Shown: positions 7,727-15,909 of the stretch, one piece after another
Numbering within the stretch: position 1 is the first letter of the stretch
Layout: each line of letters starts with the position of its first letter
IMG/VR virus record: IMGVR_UViG_3300038701_002211
Location: 1 to 23,813 of that record
Origin: a virus
Length of the DNA: 23,813 nucleotides
Direction: 5' to 3' (one strand)
Position numbers and translations under genes: made by a program
The notes under the pieces: generated by a model
The model's input: the letters and a program-made list of their open reading frames with translations, nothing else
Databases searched by the model: none
Told to the model about the DNA's origin: nothing

Positions 7727-8191
7727 ATGAAAATCGTTCACCAAGGCTCTGCGCCTCAGGTTTTGTTCCTGAAGAGCGGAAACGTCACGGTTGATCCCGG
7801 CAAAACGCTTGAAATCAATAAGTCCGATCTCACGGATCGCGCCAAACGCCTCCAGCACACCTACGAGTCCAACGGCATGTATTTCAGCGAACAGGATGCC
7901 AAGGCGGCAGCCGAAGAGCAGGAAGCTGCCGTAAAGCTGGCAGAGGAAGCTGCCAAGAAAGAGGCCGAAGCGAGCGACAAGCTTGCGAAAGCCCAAAAGC
8001 TTCTCGATCAGGCGGCTGTAGAATCCGAGGCCGCAAAAAAGGATCGCGATGAAGCCCAGAAACTTCGCGATGATGCTGAGGCTAAAAAGCAGGAAGCTCA
8101 AAAACTTCTCGATCAGGCGGCTGCTTCCAAGCAAAAGTCATCAGATGATGACAAGAAGAGCGGCGACGAAAAGGCCCCCGCAGGTAAGTAG
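7727..8191 (+). CDS. Coiled-coil protein in the FI position
   Basis: A 154-aa protein I do not recognise by family. The first 50 residues look like a small beta domain (QVLFLKSGNVTVDPGKTLEI). From about residue 60 to 140 it is almost entirely Ala, Lys, Glu, Gln and Asp in a pattern typical of a long coiled coil, ending in a charged tail. The phrase AQKLLDQAA occurs twice, 35 residues apart, with a weaker copy (AQKLRDDAE) between them. It occupies the place of lambda FI, a poorly conserved acidic protein that helps packaging, between capsid and FII. Shared position is the only link; there is no clear sequence match. Start ATG has TTCGGAGAA (GGAG) upstream. Confidence 0.75.
   Translation: MKIVHQGSAPQVLFLKSGNVTVDPGKTLEINKSDLTDRAKRLQHTYESNGMYFSEQDAKAAAEEQEAAVKLAEEAAKKEAEASDKLAKAQKLLDQAAVESEAAKKDRDEAQKLRDDAEAKKQEAQKLLDQAAASKQKSSDDDKKSGDEKAPAGK
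8000..8123 (+). repeat. 19-bp direct repeat within the coiled-coil gene
   Basis: The 19 bases at 8000-8018 (CTTCTCGATCAGGCGGCTG) recur exactly at 8105-8123, a distance of 105 bases or 35 codons. A degenerate copy lies around 8052-8080. The repeats keep the reading frame, so gain or loss of one unit would change the coiled coil by 35 residues without breaking the gene. Confidence 0.8.
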
Positions 8192-8193
8192 CG

Positions 8194-8604
8194 ATGGTGT
8201 CGGTATTTGCCCAACTCGAAGAGCGAGCTTCTGCTGCTGTAGATCATGTCTACGCTGAGCGCGTGCGCATTGACCGAAAGCTGATGCGGAAGAGCGCCTT
8301 CGAGGCTGCCGCCGATGACAATCGAACATCCATCACGGTGCTGGGCGTTGTCGACATAAACCCCAAAACGATCGAGTTGGCGGACAAAAGTGAATATGAC
8401 GGTATGGGCGCCCAGATACGCGGCGAGTCCGTTCATGTTTCATTTGACCTAAGTCGCTTTGAGACTGATGACGATAGACCCGCCCAAGGCGATAGGTTGA
8501 TTGCAGAGGACCGGAGCCCTGCACCTGCTTATCGGGTGACAAGGGTCGACCCTGACGGGTTGGGCCGCATCGTTTGCGTTTGCGCCCTCGACGGGACCGA
8601 CTGA
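8194..8604 (+). CDS. Head-tail attachment protein, FII-like (probable)
   Basis: A 136-aa protein that probably binds the portal/gpW face of the head and offers a surface to the tail. Lambda FII is 117 aa. The N-terminal helix (FAQLEERASAAVDHVYAER) and the C-terminal strand set (GDRLIAEDR, then YRVTRVDPDGLGRIVCVCAL) resemble the FII layout, where the ordered beta barrel ends in a hairpin carrying a DRVSPD-like turn. The call is supported by position: capsid, FI-slot, then this gene. Its TGA overlaps the next ATG by one base, so the two are likely coupled. An HK97-type connector is an alternative reading. Confidence 0.55.
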   Translation: MVSVFAQLEERASAAVDHVYAERVRIDRKLMRKSAFEAAADDNRTSITVLGVVDINPKTIELADKSEYDGMGAQIRGESVHVSFDLSRFETDDDRPAQGDRLIAEDRSPAPAYRVTRVDPDGLGRIVCVCALDGTD

Positions 8605-9368
8605 TGCTCGTTTCAATCCTTGTTCGTGAGACACTGCGGCAACTTTTGCTCAATCAGACTTGGGCGGGTTCTGACATTTACGACCAGCCTATTGATCCTC
8701 TGGATCTGATGATGAGCCGGGAGTCTGACGCACGAAATCGAGCCGCTATCTCGGTTTACACGCACAGCCAAGACAGCAAGGACGATGGAGAGGGCAGTCA
8801 GGCCGAGACGCAAACCATAGACGCGAGAATCCTGATTTACGCCCCTTCCGGACGAATAGAAATCCCGGATTCTGTGAACCTGGCGCTGGACGCTGATTCC
8901 GTTGGCTTGACTCTCAATTTGATGGCCAGGCAGTGCGAAGCGGCCATCCATCGCAATGTCGAGCCGTGGTCTGAGATGTGGCGCCAAGTCAGCCGAAATT
9001 TTATCAGAACAAACAGCCGGTATCTGCTTCTGGAAACCGAAGACGGCGTGAGATTCCCGACCGTCGAAATTCAATACAGCATCAATTGCATTCCGGAACC
9101 CAAGTTCAATTGTGACGAGTTGTATGGGAATTGGAAGCTGTTTGATGCGGCTCTCCGTGAGGGTGGCTCGCCAACTCTGGTGGCGATCGCAGATATGATG
9201 AAGTCCTCAATCGTCGCGCCGGAATCTCTGTTGCCGGGCGAGGCATTCCAAATAAACCACCAGACAACAAATCAAGAGACGCGCAATCTGGGCTTTGGCT
9301 TGATTGAAGGCGCAGGCGACACTTTGCTCGAAGACATCGGCGTTTCGGTTGAGCCTTTGGAAGATTAA
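8604..9368 (+). CDS. Unknown neck protein, candidate tail terminator/completion
   Basis: A 254-aa protein not recognised by family. The ATG at 8604 overlaps the previous stop (TGATG) and is preferred over an upstream in-frame ATG at 8574. The N-terminus MLVSILVRETLRQLLLNQTW looks like the helix that opens many tail-terminator and neck proteins. Beta-rich sequence follows (TIDARILIYAP, then RYLLLETEDGVRFPTVEIQYSI-like). The section after about residue 160 is less structured, with acidic residues near the C-terminus. It lies where the lambda-type head genes meet the P2-type tail genes. No P2 R or S tail-completion homologue is visible elsewhere in the window, so it may do that job. This is inference from position. 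Confidence 0.55.
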   Translation: MLVSILVRETLRQLLLNQTWAGSDIYDQPIDPLDLMMSRESDARNRAAISVYTHSQDSKDDGEGSQAETQTIDARILIYAPSGRIEIPDSVNLALDADSVGLTLNLMARQCEAAIHRNVEPWSEMWRQVSRNFIRTNSRYLLLETEDGVRFPTVEIQYSINCIPEPKFNCDELYGNWKLFDAALREGGSPTLVAIADMMKSSIVAPESLLPGEAFQINHQTTNQETRNLGFGLIEGAGDTLLEDIGVSVEPLED

Positions 9369-9371
9369 CCC

Positions 9372-9902
9372 ATGGACATGCGATACCTCCAAATATTGGA
9401 GAAGCTGGGTGAGCACGAGCGGCGTCTTGCTGGCATAAATGTCCGCGGCAAGGTCTTAGAGGTCGATGCGCCAAAGCGGCGATTCAGGATGTCTCTGGGT
9501 GTCGACGAGGACGGCAAACAAGTTCCAGGGCCTTGGATGGTAGTGCCGCAGATTGCAGGAGACTTGAAGGTTCATAGTCTTCCGGTCGTAGGGCAGACGA
9601 TGGAAGCAACTGGGTCGGCCGGAGACCTCGAGCAGGCATCTGGCCGACCATTTTATTGGTCGGATGATTTTCAAAGTCCGTCAGATTCGGGCGACGAACA
9701 CGTCCTGACATTTGGTGATCTCAAACTCACCCTGCACGCTGGCGGGATCAGCCTATCAATCGGCGGCACATCGTTTGAGTTCAGCGCAAATGGCATGAAC
9801 CAGACGGGCGGGCGGATCACGCACGATGACAAGGTTATTGATGCGACTCATACGCACGACAACGTAAAATCCGGGTCGGACACGACCGGGGAAGTCACTT
9901 AG
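9372..9902 (+). CDS. V: Baseplate spike protein V
   Basis: A 176-aa member of the P2 gpV/Mu gp45 spike family. A trimer forms the needle at the centre of the baseplate that pierces the outer membrane. Order of parts: N-terminal helix (LEKLGEHERRLAG), an OB-fold (about 22-90, with VRGKVLEVD and LPVVGQTME), a beta-helix stem of alternating short strands (about 110-150), and the tip THTHDN with His160 and His162. In P2 gpV and Mu gp45-type spikes, a His-x-His near the end binds iron at the sharp apex. P2 V is 211 aa, so this spike is somewhat shorter. It opens the baseplate block V, small gene, W, J, I. Confidence 0.92.
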   Translation: MDMRYLQILEKLGEHERRLAGINVRGKVLEVDAPKRRFRMSLGVDEDGKQVPGPWMVVPQIAGDLKVHSLPVVGQTMEATGSAGDLEQASGRPFYWSDDFQSPSDSGDEHVLTFGDLKLTLHAGGISLSIGGTSFEFSANGMNQTGGRITHDDKVIDATHTHDNVKSGSDTTGEVT

Positions 9903-9911
9903 GAGCAAAAG

Positions 9912-10091
9912 ATGTCGACAGAGACAAAGCGTTACACCGTCCTGACGGAACAAAAGCGAGTAGCGGCACAGCGAAACCCAGGGAAGGGCCAAACTATCGA
10001 GCTTACCGAAGAGCAGGCAGCACATCCTTTGCGAGTCGGGCAGATTTCCCTGAAGGTCCGGGCAAAACCTGCCAGCGGAGACGAGAAGTAA
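9912..10091 (+). CDS. Small 59-aa protein between spike and baseplate W
   Basis: An ATG at 9912 with AGGAG at 9901-9905 (six-base spacer) opens 59 codons ending in TAA at 10089-10091. The gap between V and W would otherwise be nearly 200 bases in an operon with almost no gaps. The product is basic: it begins MSTETKRYTVLTEQKRVAAQ, has TIELTEEQAAHPLRVGQIS in the middle and ends in a charged tail. The phrase T-V-x-L-T-x-E-Q-A...L...G-x-I resembles short phage proteins and C-terminal ends that often sit next to structural genes, but I cannot name the family. Spacing to the next ATG is three bases. It is probably translated; the function is unknown. Confidence 0.7.
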   Translation: MSTETKRYTVLTEQKRVAAQRNPGKGQTIELTEEQAAHPLRVGQISLKVRAKPASGDEK

Positions 10092-10094
10092 TCC

Positions 10095-10475
10095 ATGGCA
10101 GGCGTCAACGCTCACACCGGCGAAATGATTGATGGCGAGACTCATATCATCCAATCGCTGGAGAAAATCATCACTACAGCTCAAGGGGAGCGCGTGATGA
10201 GAGAGTGGTTTGGCAACCCTGGTCTCGACATCTTGGGGGACAACATCACTCAGAGCGTGCTGCTGAAATGGTTCGGCATTCTTTACTCGCTGATCGACAT
10301 CTTCGAACCAAGAGCCGACATCGACAGATTCATTCCGAACAGCGTCGATCGCGCCGGCCTTTTCGATTTCACGATGAGCATCAAGTTTCGGCCATACGCG
10401 CATTTGGACTTCAACCAGTCACCAGTTTTCGTGACGGTGAAGGATGGGGCGGTTCGCATAGAGGACGGGCAATAG
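10095..10475 (+). CDS. W: Baseplate wedge protein W (gp25-like)
   Basis: A 126-aa protein of the GPW/gp25 family (P2 W is 115 aa). It bridges the spike hub, the baseplate wedges and the first sheath ring, and carries the lysozyme-like fold shared with T4 gp25. The family signature is visible: an early IIQSLEKIITTAQGERVMR segment (about 19-36), then WFGNPGLDIL (about 38-47), and further on ...LIDIFEPRADIDR. The E-R-V-M-R part is close to the EPR core of gp25-like proteins that helps lock the wedge. The gene lies directly before J as in P2. It should not be confused with the lambda gpW-like gene at 4650. Confidence 0.93.
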   Translation: MAGVNAHTGEMIDGETHIIQSLEKIITTAQGERVMREWFGNPGLDILGDNITQSVLLKWFGILYSLIDIFEPRADIDRFIPNSVDRAGLFDFTMSIKFRPYAHLDFNQSPVFVTVKDGAVRIEDGQ

Positions 10476-10478
10476 CAT

Positions 10479-11333
10479 ATGACGACTGCAACGCTGCCTG
10501 CCCCCGCGATTGTCGAGGCGCTTGATTTCGAAGATGTCTTTGCGCGCCTGAGAGATGATGCCGTTCAGGCTTTCTCTGATGCCGGCGTGAACTACGATGT
10601 CGGAAACCTTGAAACAGATCCCGTTGTCATCGTCCTCCAAGCCGCGGCAGCAAGCGAAGTGCGGCTAAGAGCGCGGATCAACGAAGCGGCTCGAGCTCAG
10701 CTTCTTGTTTACGCGAGTGGAACCGACCTTGACCATTTAGCTTCATTTTACGGTGTGACTCGGGTCGTCGACGAAACTGACGCTCAGCTCAAAGAGCGGG
10801 TTTATTTGGCGATCGCGGGACGGTCACCAGCGGGCGGCAGGTCGTGGTATGAGGCAAGGGCGAGAGAAGCAGACCCAAGGGTCAAAGCAGCACTCGCAAG
10901 GCGCCTAGATAGCTCGCCCACGATAACGATTGCGGTCCAGCACGTTGACCCAGATGCCGATGCCGCTGAATTGGAGGGCCTGAGAAGCACCGTAGAGGCG
11001 TTTCTGGAGCGTTCTGATGTTCGAGTGCTGTCAGACAAGATCAGCGTCGTCGTGGTCTCTGAGCGCTTGGAGAACATCGTTGCCAACGTATATTTGGTGG
11101 ATGGAGAGGCCGAAACAGCGTTTTCAACACTTGAAGATGATTTGAGATCTGCGTGGGAGAAAGAGGGCAGCCTCGGTAGAGATCTCACTGTCTCTTGGAT
11201 CATTGCACAACTGCAGAAATCGGGCATCTATCGAGTGGAGGTTTTGCAGCCAGTGTCTGATGTCGTCGTCAAGTCCGCTGAGTCCATCAAACTCGCTCAA
11301 GTTCAGGTTAATCTGGTGGGTTACGGCTTCTGA
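10479..11333 (+). CDS. J: Baseplate wedge protein J
   Basis: A 284-aa wedge protein of the P2 gpJ family (P2 J is 302 aa), related to T4 gp6, which forms the ring of the baseplate. Visible landmarks are the N-terminal helix pair ending in ASEVRLRARINEAARAQLL (about 55-73), the conserved GTDLDHLASFYGVTR (about 79-93), the segment SPAGGRSWYEARAREADPRV (about 114-133), and a C-terminal domain with repeated beta-alpha units. Its stop TGA shares its last base with the ATG of the next gene (CTGATG), which suggests coupled production of J and I as wedge partners. Confidence 0.93.
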   Translation: MTTATLPAPAIVEALDFEDVFARLRDDAVQAFSDAGVNYDVGNLETDPVVIVLQAAAASEVRLRARINEAARAQLLVYASGTDLDHLASFYGVTRVVDETDAQLKERVYLAIAGRSPAGGRSWYEARAREADPRVKAALARRLDSSPTITIAVQHVDPDADAAELEGLRSTVEAFLERSDVRVLSDKISVVVVSERLENIVANVYLVDGEAETAFSTLEDDLRSAWEKEGSLGRDLTVSWIIAQLQKSGIYRVEVLQPVSDVVVKSAESIKLAQVQVNLVGYGF

Positions 11334-12583
11334 TGCTTTCAGATCTCCTTCCCAAGGGTAACAGCACGCTCTTTGAGAGAGCCTTTGCGAACTCACTGGA
11401 GTTTGGCGACGACACGATTGCCGCGATTGACGGGATCACTGACGCAAAATTGGTGGATGTCCCATCGAGTTTTGTTGCGCCGCTGCTGCTTGAGTATGGC
11501 GTTGCTGCAGTCGCCCGCTTCCACGACGACCAAGAAGCCTTGGTTCGACTCGCTTTCGATTGGCAGCAAATCCGCGGCACACCCGCGGCCTGGAATCAGG
11601 CGCAGGCGTGGAACGGGTTCTCCGCCGAGGTGGATGACCTCCGTGAATGGCGGCGCCGCTGGAACCGATATCACGCGGACACTGGCAATCTGCCGGAGGA
11701 CGCCCGAGAGGTTGAGCACCTGCTCGACGCCGAGTTTTTGGCGCGGTTCGCGCAGCCGGAACGTTCGGTCTATTTCCGCGGCTTCTATGATTACGATTTG
11801 CCGGCCAAGCAATGGTCAAAGCAGGCATGGTCGAATTCGATGTGGAGCGCATCGTCCGGCGTAAAAGTGCCAGGCGGTGAGACCAAGTGGTCTTTCAAGC
11901 GCACCCATCAATTGCAGGCAAATTCGGAGATTGCGGCAGGCTTGAGCGCGCAGCATCTGGCCGATTGGGCGGATACACCACGCGGCGAGCTCATGCTCGC
12001 CCGGCTCGATGATTCCGGCGTTGCGCGCAACATCACATGGGGCAGCTTCGCTTGGGACACGCCGGATTTGACGTGGGAATCGCTGGTTGTGCCAGACGGT
12101 TCAACGGGCGACCCGTCCGATAATCAGGATGATGTGAGTTGGAACTCTTTCCCTTGGGAAACGCCAGGGGTTAGCTGGGATGGCATCACGGATTCCGAAG
12201 CATTCTATGCCAGCCGACTGCTGAGCCTGAACGCCTATATCGGCTTCTTTGACGAGACCGGCGCACTCATCGGCGCGCAGCGGGTGATACGGCCAAGCAA
12301 CGTCACCGGAGAGGTTGCGCCCGGCGATGATCTCATCGCGTTGCGGTTCATTGCGACCACGCCGTTCAAGGCCGCGCCAAACGCGAAGGTCGCGGGCGTC
12401 GGGCTTCTGCTTGGTGCGTATCCGAAGGCGGACTTACCCCAAATGCAAAGGTGGATTGGCCCTGATGACATCATGGTCGAGTACCCGGAAACACTCGAAC
12501 TTTTGACCGCCGCCTATGCGCCGGTCGACTTCACGATGACCCACTCCATTCGCGAGCGGGTCGAGTTCACAGCGATATTTTAG
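11333..12583 (+). CDS. I: Tail protein I, enlarged
   Basis: A 416-aa protein. The first 130 residues or so match the P2 gpI tail protein pattern: LLPKGNSTLFERAFANS at the start and YGVAAVARFHDDQEALVRLAF-like helices up to GTPAAW (83-87). P2 I is only 176 aa, so more than half of this protein is extra. The added part is Trp-rich and holds two copies of an 18-residue unit: ITWGSFAWDTPDLTWESL (234-251) and VSWNSFPWETPGVSWDGI (268-285). A beta-rich domain ending in IREREVEF-like sequence follows. Protein I links the baseplate to tail fibres; the extension may be the docking site for the large DUF4815-like protein downstream. From about 11600 the DNA becomes richer in G and C at third positions. 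Confidence 0.85.
   Translation: MLSDLLPKGNSTLFERAFANSLEFGDDTIAAIDGITDAKLVDVPSSFVAPLLLEYGVAAVARFHDDQEALVRLAFDWQQIRGTPAAWNQAQAWNGFSAEVDDLREWRRRWNRYHADTGNLPEDAREVEHLLDAEFLARFAQPERSVYFRGFYDYDLPAKQWSKQAWSNSMWSASSGVKVPGGETKWSFKRTHQLQANSEIAAGLSAQHLADWADTPRGELMLARLDDSGVARNITWGSFAWDTPDLTWESLVVPDGSTGDPSDNQDDVSWNSFPWETPGVSWDGITDSEAFYASRLLSLNAYIGFFDETGALIGAQRVIRPSNVTGEVAPGDDLIALRFIATTPFKAAPNAKVAGVGLLLGAYPKADLPQMQRWIGPDDIMVEYPETLELLTAAYAPVDFTMTHSIRERVEFTAIF
12032..12187 (+). repeat. Two Trp-rich repeat units coded in tail gene I
   Basis: Codons for residues 234-251 (12032-12085) and 268-285 (12134-12187) encode the same pattern: [IV]-[ST]-W-x-S-F-x-W-[DE]-T-P-x-x-[ST]-W-[DE]. The units are 34 codons apart. 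Partial relatives with WSKQAWSNSMW lie upstream near residues 161-171. They look like copies of a short beta motif that stacks Trp residues. Confidence 0.7.
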
Positions 12584-12592
12584 GAGCCGTTT

Positions 12593-15500
12593 ATGGCTGC
12601 AGATCCATCAACGTTCGGCGTTCCAGCGCCGGACGGTGGCACGATTGCTGATGCCTACGACCGACACTCGGTCAAAGGCGCGCATCAGGTCATCTTCCGC
12701 GATGGCATAGGCTATTTCTCCCAAGGAGCGGAGATCAATGAAGCGCTTTCCATTCAGGATCAGAAACGCAAAAGCATCGGCGACATGGTGGCCAATGATG
12801 GCGATGTGGTCGATGGCAACGAGATATTCATCGACAAGGATGCAGAGACCGCAACGATCGGGTCTGGCCGCATCTATTTCGACGGCCAAGCCTCCGATGT
12901 GCCCGCCGCAGTTCTGACAAGCGTTCCAATGACAGGCCGCGTCGTGATCGGCGTGCGCCAGACAGAAACGCTGGTCGACGAAAACGACGATGATGACCTT
13001 CTGGGCTTCCTCGACGAAGCCTCCGCCGAGCCCGGTGCCGTGCGCGTCATGAGCGCGTTTGTTTGGGGTTTCGACGGCGACGGTGGATCGCCGGTCATTC
13101 CGGTCTATCGGCTGGAAGACGGCACTGTGATAGATCAGACACCACCGCCTGGGCTCTCGGACATCGAAGACTTTGTGGCGCGCTATGACCGCGGTGCGCA
13201 TGGCAATTACATTGTGTCCGGTGCCGAGTGCCAAGCCGTGGCCAAAGAGGGTAATTCGCAGCGCTTTTCGATTGGGGCCTTTGAGGCCAACATCTATGGC
13301 CGCAAGCGGACGCGCAATGTGGATAGCGTTCTGGTCGTCGAGGAATCGCCGGATGTTGGCGAGATCGTCGGCGAGGTCCATTACTTCGAGGCGAACTCTG
13401 GCCCGAATATGCAAATCTCTGTGCGTGCGACGCCGGTTTCTTCGGTCGAAACCATCCTGATCGAAAAAGAAGCGACCGATACGCTCATCAAAGGCGTGAC
13501 CAACAGCTCGGAAACTCTGTCAAACACGAGCGTTTTGAGGATTGTCTCGGTTGCTGAAGGCGGCACAGCTTACACCGCCGATACCGACTACGTTCTTGAC
13601 GGAAACACCATCTCTTGGGCGCCGGGCGGTGCAGAGCCGGATGAAGGCGATAGTTACACGGTGACCTATCGCTATCTGGATGCGGTGTCGGAAATCAGCT
13701 TCGACAATACGAGTATCACGGTCGGCGGTGGCGTGGCCGGTGGCCAGATCATCCTTTCCTATTTCTACAAGCTGCCCCGCATCGACCGCATCTGCGTGAA
13801 TACCGATGGCCAGATTGTCTATGTGGAAGGGCAGTCCGCGCGCGTGAGCCCCCGCGCGCCCATCGTGGCCGAGACGCTTCTGTCGCTTGCGACGATTTCG
13901 AACAATTGGGTGACCAAGCCAGCCGTTTCAAATGATGGCGTCCGCTCATATCCGTTTGAAACCATCGACAGCATGTATAACCGCATGGTCGATGTGATCG
14001 ACATCGTTGCCATCGAGCGCGCAAAGCGAGACATCGATAGCCGGGAGCCCGGAACAAAGCTCGCCATTCTCGCCGACAATTTCGAGAATGAGCGCTATCT
14101 GGACTCGGGCTCCGCCCAGACCCTTTCGGTAGTCGCCGGAACGGCTCAGCTTGCCGTTGATACCGTGCAGCACAATGTGCGACTGCCCGCGCCGCTCATG
14201 CTGCCATATGTCGAGGAAACCATTCTCGAACAGGACTTCGTGACGGATTGCGGGAAGATCAATCCATATCAGAACTTTGCGCCGCCACCGCTCGAAATGA
14301 CGCTCGTGCCTGCGCAGGATTTCTGGACACAGCGCCAAGAGGTTGTCACGCCGGTCGACACCGTGTTTCTCGGCCAAGGCAACAGCCAACGGGTGCTGAG
14401 CGAAGAGCAGATTACGGTTGTCGAAACCGATGAGGTGGAGACGCTTCGCACGATCGCGGTCCAGTTTACCGTCAAAGGGTTAGGCGACGGAGAAGCACTC
14501 ACCGTTCTGACATTCGATGGCCGGGACGTGCTGCCCGATCCGGCACCTGTGGCAAATGCTCAGGGCGTTGTAACCGGCAACTTCAATATCCCCGCAGGCG
14601 TGCCAACCGGCATCAAGCCGGTGGTGGCATTCGGAGCAGACCAGACACGTCCTGCCAACGCGACATTCCGGGGCAGTCACTCCATTCAGACGACCATTCG
14701 AGGCACGCTGCGGACGGTTGAGCGGTTCAATTCGGTCGCGCCGGTTTCTTCTGCTGGAAGCAATGGCCGTCGCGATCCCGTGAAATTCCAACAGTGGACT
14801 TGGGGCACGGACTCCAACCCAAACTCATCATCGCCGGAAAGCGGATTTGCGGGCGGCGGTCGCTTCGAGGTCATCGACCCGGTTGCACAAAGCCTTGCCC
14901 TTCCGCTTGTGGGGCGGTTCATCACCTCATTTGAGGCGCGCATTTGTAACATCGGCGACCGCGCCAATGAGGTGCTCGCCGATATCGTCACTACGAGCAA
15001 TGGCATCGCGACAAACGATATCATCGCACGGGCGCGCAAAGAGGGTGCGGACCTCATTCAGGGCAATTGGAATAATTGGACATTTGAGCGCCCGGTTTTC
15101 TTGCCGGAAAACACCTTCTTCGCGGTCGCTCTGAAAACCGATGACGCAGACCACTCGGTTTCTCACGCCAAGCTGGGCGGCTTTGACGCTGCCAAGCAGC
15201 AGCATGTGACGGCACAGCCTTACACGGTTGGCGATATGCAGGATGGCTCGAACGGCGTCTCCTACCGCACCCTGCCTGATCAGGACTTGACCCATCGATT
15301 GAATGCAGCCCGGTTCACGCAGAACATTCTTCGCACGTCACTCGATCCGATTGCGGTTGTGAATCTGACCGATCTTCTCATTCAGGCGGACATTCTGCTG
15401 CCAACTGATGATTGTGCGGCGTTCTTCGAGGTGCAGCTTGGCGCGGGCGGCGAGATCTATCGCATTGAGGCCGGTCGACCCCTTGAACTTCTCAAAGAGT

Positions 15501-15907
15501 TCACGGGCAATCTGCTCATCACGATTGTTCTGAACGGATCTTCTCTGGCCAGCCCGCAGGTTAGCCAAGACATCGTGATCACGACCGGCACCATGCGTGA
15601 ATTTGGAGTGATTGTGTATCGGGCGGGCGACTTCGGATCGAACGTCAATCTGCACGCCCGCACAAAATCGCTCATCCCCGGCGAAGCCACGCTCAAGGTG
15701 GAATACGATCTTGGTGCCGACGACAACTGGACCGAGATCACCGCAGGCCCTGCCGAAGCATTGAACGATGGCTGGTTTGACCGTGGCTTTGTCGAAAGCT
15801 CGGTGGCTGCTGCCGACAATCTGCGCTTCCGGGTGACCCTCACGGGCACACCGGCAAGCCGCCCATCTCTCGCGACATTCCGCGCATTTTCACTCGGAGC
15901 TAACTGA
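12593..15907 (+). CDS. Large tail/baseplate protein, DUF4815-like
   Basis: A 1104-aa protein. It begins with GGTIADAYDRHSVKGAHQVIF (about 15-35), which I associate with the DUF4815 family of contractile-tail phages. The opening is followed by FRDGIGYFSQGAEINEALSI-like sequence. Repeated Ig-like/beta stretches come next (about 300-400: VLRIVSVAEGG, DYVLDGNTISWAPGG, DSYTVTYRYL). A middle part of adhesion-like beta domains holds about 590-690. The C-terminal section (about 740-1100) contains PVAQSLALPLVGRFITSFE and other beta-sandwich strands. It sits between tail protein I and the fibre, so it probably forms a baseplate arm or fibre stalk that carries the fibre. No catalytic motif is evident. 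Family call is from memory and the role is inferred. GGAG precedes the ATG. Confidence 0.75.
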   Translation: MAADPSTFGVPAPDGGTIADAYDRHSVKGAHQVIFRDGIGYFSQGAEINEALSIQDQKRKSIGDMVANDGDVVDGNEIFIDKDAETATIGSGRIYFDGQASDVPAAVLTSVPMTGRVVIGVRQTETLVDENDDDDLLGFLDEASAEPGAVRVMSAFVWGFDGDGGSPVIPVYRLEDGTVIDQTPPPGLSDIEDFVARYDRGAHGNYIVSGAECQAVAKEGNSQRFSIGAFEANIYGRKRTRNVDSVLVVEESPDVGEIVGEVHYFEANSGPNMQISVRATPVSSVETILIEKEATDTLIKGVTNSSETLSNTSVLRIVSVAEGGTAYTADTDYVLDGNTISWAPGGAEPDEGDSYTVTYRYLDAVSEISFDNTSITVGGGVAGGQIILSYFYKLPRIDRICVNTDGQIVYVEGQSARVSPRAPIVAETLLSLATISNNWVTKPAVSNDGVRSYPFETIDSMYNRMVDVIDIVAIERAKRDIDSREPGTKLAILADNFENERYLDSGSAQTLSVVAGTAQLAVDTVQHNVRLPAPLMLPYVEETILEQDFVTDCGKINPYQNFAPPPLEMTLVPAQDFWTQRQEVVTPVDTVFLGQGNSQRVLSEEQITVVETDEVETLRTIAVQFTVKGLGDGEALTVLTFDGRDVLPDPAPVANAQGVVTGNFNIPAGVPTGIKPVVAFGADQTRPANATFRGSHSIQTTIRGTLRTVERFNSVAPVSSAGSNGRRDPVKFQQWTWGTDSNPNSSSPESGFAGGGRFEVIDPVAQSLALPLVGRFITSFEARICNIGDRANEVLADIVTTSNGIATNDIIARARKEGADLIQGNWNNWTFERPVFLPENTFFAVALKTDDADHSVSHAKLGGFDAAKQQHVTAQPYTVGDMQDGSNGVSYRTLPDQDLTHRLNAARFTQNILRTSLDPIAVVNLTDLLIQADILLPTDDCAAFFEVQLGAGGEIYRIEAGRPLELLKEFTGNLLITIVLNGSSLASPQVSQDIVITTGTMREFGVIVYRAGDFGSNVNLHARTKSLIPGEATLKVEYDLGADDNWTEITAGPAEALNDGWFDRGFVESSVAAADNLRFRVTLTGTPASRPSLATFRAFSLGAN

Positions 15908-15909
15908 TC

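Noticed and set aside
8574-8603. Earlier start for the unknown neck protein
   Set aside because: The ten added residues (MRLRPRRDRL) come from the antiphase end of the FII-like gene. The TGATG overlap at 8602-8606 is the usual style here.
9756-10403. Minus-strand ORF of 215 aa
   Set aside because: It crosses V, the 59-aa gene and W in antisense, has no recognisable domain, and would be the only minus-strand gene in the window.
12608-13414. Long minus-strand ORF of 268 aa
   Set aside because: It lies wholly opposite the DUF4815-like gene. Its composition (many His, Arg and Ile from antisense codons) and lack of a ribosome site mark it as a shadow of the GC-rich coding strand.
13846-13862. 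GC-rich inverted repeat in the DUF4815-like gene
   Set aside because: GCGCGC-type pairing is common in GC-rich coding DNA, there is no T-run, and it lies well inside a gene.
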